Below are positions 6,459 through 8,554 of a stretch of 8,554 nucleotides of DNA, piece after piece; within the stretch, counting starts at the first letter, position 1; every line of letters begins with the position of its first letter. The DNA is from Rhodocyclales bacterium (GTDB taxonomy: Bacteria; Pseudomonadota; Gammaproteobacteria; Burkholderiales; Rhodocyclaceae). Location: positions 1-8,554 of the forward strand of contig JAIOPW010000023.1 in the NCBI GenBank assembly GCA_021413665.1, in the 5' to 3' direction. The position numbers and the translations under genes are program-made. The notes under the pieces were generated by a model that searched no databases, was not told the DNA's origin, and saw nothing but the letters and a program-made list of their open reading frames with translations.

Positions 6459-7631
6459 TTGCGCGCCCTGTTCTGGTTGCTGGTACTGGCTGCGCTGGCA
6501 GTCGGCCTCGCGCTGGCTGCGCGCTACAACGACGGCTACGTACTGCTGGTGCTGCCGCCGTGGCGCGCGGAAGTCTCGCTCAATCTTTTCCTGCTGGCGG
6601 CGCTCGGCGGCTTTTTCGTCATCTACCTGCTGGCCCGTGCCGTCAGCCATACCCTGGCCCTGCCGCGGGCGGTGGCGCAGTTCCGGCAACGGCGGCAACA
6701 GGAAAAGGCCGGGCTCGCCCTGCGCGACGCCTGGCGCTTGCTGCAGGAAGGGCGCTACGGACACGCTTTGCGTTGCGCCGAGAAGGCCAATCCGGATAAC
6801 GCCGGTTCCGGGATGCTGACTCTGGCGGGATGGCGTGCCGCACATGCGCTGCGTGACCCGGAGCGTTCGGCGCAATGGGCGGCGCGCATGCGCGGCCACG
6901 ACAGCGCCGGCCTGCAGGCCGCGCGGTTGATGACGGAAGCCGAATTCGCCCTCGAAGACCGCCGTTTCGAAGATGCCCGCGCCGCGGTGCAGCAGCTTTT
7001 TTCGCGCCAGGGCCGGCACATCGCCGCCCTGCGCCTGAGCATGCGCGCCGAGCAGGGCCTGGGCAACTGGCGCGAAGTGGCGCGGCTGGTGCGCCAGCTC
7101 GAAAAGCACCAGGCGCTCACTACGGATCAGGCGGCCCCGATTCGCAGCCGTGCTGTGCGCGAAGCCCTGCGCGGCTTGCGTGATGATCCCTCGGCCCTGA
7201 TGCGCTACTGGGCCGAACTGGATGACGGCGACCGCGCCGAGCCCGCGCTGGCGCTGGAGACGGGGCGTGCGCTGATGGCGGCTGGCGACAGCCGCGAAGC
7301 GCAGCGCGTGATCGGTGATGCGCTGGACGAGCGCTGGGATGCCGCATTGGTGCTGGCCTACGGCGAGTGCGGCCAGGCCGGGGATGTCGTCGGGCGCATC
7401 GCACAGGCCGAGAAATGGCTGCAGCAGCAGCCGCGCGACGGCGCCCTGCTGCTGACGCTGGGACGGCTATGCCGTCAGCAACAGCTCTGGGGCAAGGCAC
7501 GCAGCTATCTGGAAGCCGCGCTGGCCATCGCGCCGTCGCGTGCGGCGCACGTCGAACTGGCGCAATTGCTGGATCAGCTCGAAGAGTCGGTGCTGGCGGT
7601 ACGGCACTATCGGGCGGCTGCGCTGCTCTGA
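6459..7631 (+). CDS. hemY: HemY, membrane-anchored TPR protein of the heme operon
   Basis: A 390-residue protein of the proteobacterial HemY family, unrelated to the Bacillus protoporphyrinogen oxidase also called HemY. The start is TTG at 6459, giving MRALFWLLVLAALAVGLALA. Two membrane segments lie at about 3-22 and 40-60, joined by a short loop with the family signature YNDGYVLLVLPPWR (23-36). A helical-repeat domain of tetratricopeptide type follows, with a recognisable C-terminal repeat at about 328-390 (LLTLGRLCRQQQLWGKARSY, then LEAALAIAPS). Length matches the family (about 390-400). An upstream extension of the same frame to 6090 lies wholly inside hemX and is noise. It is the last gene of hemCDXY; its stop is 21 nt from the stop of the opposing NUDIX gene. 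The biochemical role is unsettled; a protein-interaction or scaffold role in late heme synthesis is the usual inference. Confidence 0.9.
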   Translation: MRALFWLLVLAALAVGLALAARYNDGYVLLVLPPWRAEVSLNLFLLAALGGFFVIYLLARAVSHTLALPRAVAQFRQRRQQEKAGLALRDAWRLLQEGRYGHALRCAEKANPDNAGSGMLTLAGWRAAHALRDPERSAQWAARMRGHDSAGLQAARLMTEAEFALEDRRFEDARAAVQQLFSRQGRHIAALRLSMRAEQGLGNWREVARLVRQLEKHQALTTDQAAPIRSRAVREALRGLRDDPSALMRYWAELDDGDRAEPALALETGRALMAAGDSREAQRVIGDALDERWDAALVLAYGECGQAGDVVGRIAQAEKWLQQQPRDGALLLTLGRLCRQQQLWGKARSYLEAALAIAPSRAAHVELAQLLDQLEESVLAVRHYRAAALL

Positions 7632-7652
7632 CATCGCAACGACATTCGACGT

Positions 7653-8213
7653 TTAACGCGAGGGCTCCGGGAGGCCGGGATTCGGCGGCAGCTCGACCCA
7701 CTGCGGCGTGATGCCGCGCGCGCCGAGCCAGTCGGCCAGCGCGTAGCCGGTGCCGGCGCGCCAGCACTTGATCTCTTCCGGGCGGAACAGCTTGTATTCG
7801 GCGAGTTCGGGCGACAACACGATCTCGCCGCGCGCCAGCACGTGGTAGGCGATGATGATCTGGTTCATGCGCTGGAAGTCATACACCCCGACCAGCTTGA
7901 GCGCGTCGACCCGCAAGCCGGTTTCTTCCAGCACCTCGCGCGCGATGCCGTCTCCCGGCGTTTCGCCCGCCTCCATGAAGCCGGTGATCAGGGCGAACAT
8001 CCTGCCCTGCCAGGCCGCATTGCGCGCCAGCAGCACACGGCCTTCGCGGTCGGCCATTTCGATGATCGCGGCCAGCACCGGGATCGGGTTGTTCCAATGC
8101 GTCCAGCCGCAGGCCGGGCAGCGCAGGCGCTCCTTGGGGCCGCCGTCCTCGATTTGCGTGAGCAGGCGCAGCGGCGTGGCGCAGTTGGGGCAGTGGTTGT
8201 AGCTGTGCGACAT
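7653..8213 (-). CDS. NUDIX hydrolase with N-terminal zinc ribbon
   Basis: A 186-residue protein predicted to hydrolyse a nucleoside diphosphate linked to another group. The Nudix box GX5EX7REUXEEXGU is perfect at residues 78-100 (GFMEAGE, then REVLEETGL), with Glu93, Glu96 and Glu97 expected to bind the metal. An N-terminal zinc ribbon has two CxxC pairs, Cys8/Cys11 and Cys32/Cys35, as in NudC-like NADH pyrophosphatases and related small NUDIX proteins. The protein is much shorter than E. coli NudC (257), lacking its N-terminal domain, so NAD(H) or capped-RNA hydrolysis should not be assumed. The start at 8213 places the zinc ribbon right at the N-terminus; a longer in-frame start at 8336 would run 85 nt into hemF. 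No clear Shine-Dalgarno is seen. It lies 38 nt downstream of hemF on the same strand and is probably co-transcribed. The substrate is unknown. Confidence 0.9.
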   Translation of the reverse strand: MSHSYNHCPNCATPLRLLTQIEDGGPKERLRCPACGWTHWNNPIPVLAAIIEMADREGRVLLARNAAWQGRMFALITGFMEAGETPGDGIAREVLEETGLRVDALKLVGVYDFQRMNQIIIAYHVLARGEIVLSPELAEYKLFRPEEIKCWRAGTGYALADWLGARGITPQWVELPPNPGLPEPSR

Positions 8214-8251
8214 GGGATCGCGGCGAAAGTCGGCGTTGGCGGGACGGCGGT

Positions 8252-8554
8252 TCAGAGCCAGTCGCGCGGCGGCAGGAAGTCGGTGTAGAGGCGCGCTTCG
8301 GCGCTGCCCGCCTCGGGCTGCCAGTTGTAGCGCCACTTGACGATGGGAGGCAGCGACATCAGGATGGATTCGGTGCGGCCGCCCGATTGCAGGCCGAACA
8401 GCGTGCCGCGATCCCAGACCAGGTTGAACTCGACATAGCGTCCGCGCCGGTAGGCCTGGAAGTCGCGCTCGCGCTCGCCGCAGGGCGTTTCGCGGCGGCG
8501 TTCGATGATCGGCAGGTAGGCGGCGGTGAAGCTGTTGCCGACGGCCCGGGTCAG
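8252..8554 (-). CDS. hemF: Aerobic coproporphyrinogen III oxidase, C-terminal 100 residues (5' end outside window)
   Basis: The oxygen-dependent enzyme oxidatively decarboxylates two propionates of coproporphyrinogen III to give protoporphyrinogen IX in the cytoplasm. Read on the minus strand from the window edge, the frame is open for 100 codons and ends in TGA at 8254-8252. The visible protein carries highly conserved HemF sequence: AYLPIIERRRETPCGERERDF, then YRRGRYVEFNLVWDRGTLFG, LQSGGRTESILMSLPP, and the C-terminal DFLPPRDWL. E. coli HemF is 299 residues, so about 200 residues lie beyond the window. The NUDIX gene follows after 38 nt. Its neighbourhood with hemCDXY on the opposite strand gathers pathway genes in one locus. 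Anaerobic HemN is a radical-SAM protein and quite different, so the call is firm. Confidence 0.95.
   Translation of the reverse strand: MTRAVGNSFTAAYLPIIERRRETPCGERERDFQAYRRGRYVEFNLVWDRGTLFGLQSGGRTESILMSLPPIVKWRYNWQPEAGSAEARLYTDFLPPRDWL

Noticed and set aside
7653..8336. Longer NUDIX form starting at 8336
   Set aside because: It would overlap hemF coding sequence by 85 nt, and the added residues are Arg/Ala-rich without similarity to NUDIX proteins; the zinc ribbon starts right after the ATG at 8213.
1..8554. CRISPR array, tRNA, insertion sequence, prophage or defence genes
   Set aside because: No spaced direct repeats, no cloverleaf-like sequence, no transposase or integrase motifs and no foreign gene block were seen; all long coding regions are recognised core functions.

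Overview
The window is high-GC bacterial DNA, tightly packed with housekeeping genes. The protein sequences and the hemC-hemD-hemX-hemY order point to a betaproteobacterium. A member of the Rhodocyclales is my best guess, but that is an impression from protein similarity and is untested. I see no tRNA, rRNA, CRISPR array, insertion sequence, phage gene or attachment site.

Layout. (1) Positions 1-2450, plus strand: the C-terminal part of a NADP-dependent malic enzyme with its phosphotransacetylase-like regulatory domain (maeB, start outside the window). After a 7-nt gap comes a patatin-like phospholipase. (2) Positions 2451-2568: an AT-rich intergenic region with a plausible sigma70-type promoter and a strong ribosome binding site. 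(3) Positions 2569-3510: a secreted penicillin-binding-protein-7-type D-alanyl-D-alanine endopeptidase (pbpG), followed by a terminator-like hairpin at 3532-3553. (4) Positions 3679-7631: the heme-biosynthesis operon hemC-hemD-hemX-hemY, with gaps of 2 nt, a 23-nt overlap, and 8 nt. (5) Positions 7653-8554, minus strand, converging on hemY: a zinc-ribbon NUDIX hydrolase, and upstream of it on that strand the C-terminal 100 codons of aerobic coproporphyrinogen III oxidase (hemF).

How the genes work together. HemC polymerises porphobilinogen to hydroxymethylbilane and HemD closes it to uroporphyrinogen III. HemX and HemY are membrane-anchored proteins of the same operon. HemF acts two steps after HemD, turning coproporphyrinogen III into protoporphyrinogen IX. 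Two opposing units therefore bring much of the late tetrapyrrole pathway together. The malic enzyme (C4-to-C3 carbon flow, NADPH supply), the patatin lipase and the peptidoglycan endopeptidase have no obvious link to heme synthesis.

I looked for an undescribed system and did not find one. The observations reported are small: start-codon choices, a gene overlap, a promoter with an internal palindrome, and a homopolymer run. Their interest scores are kept low for that reason.
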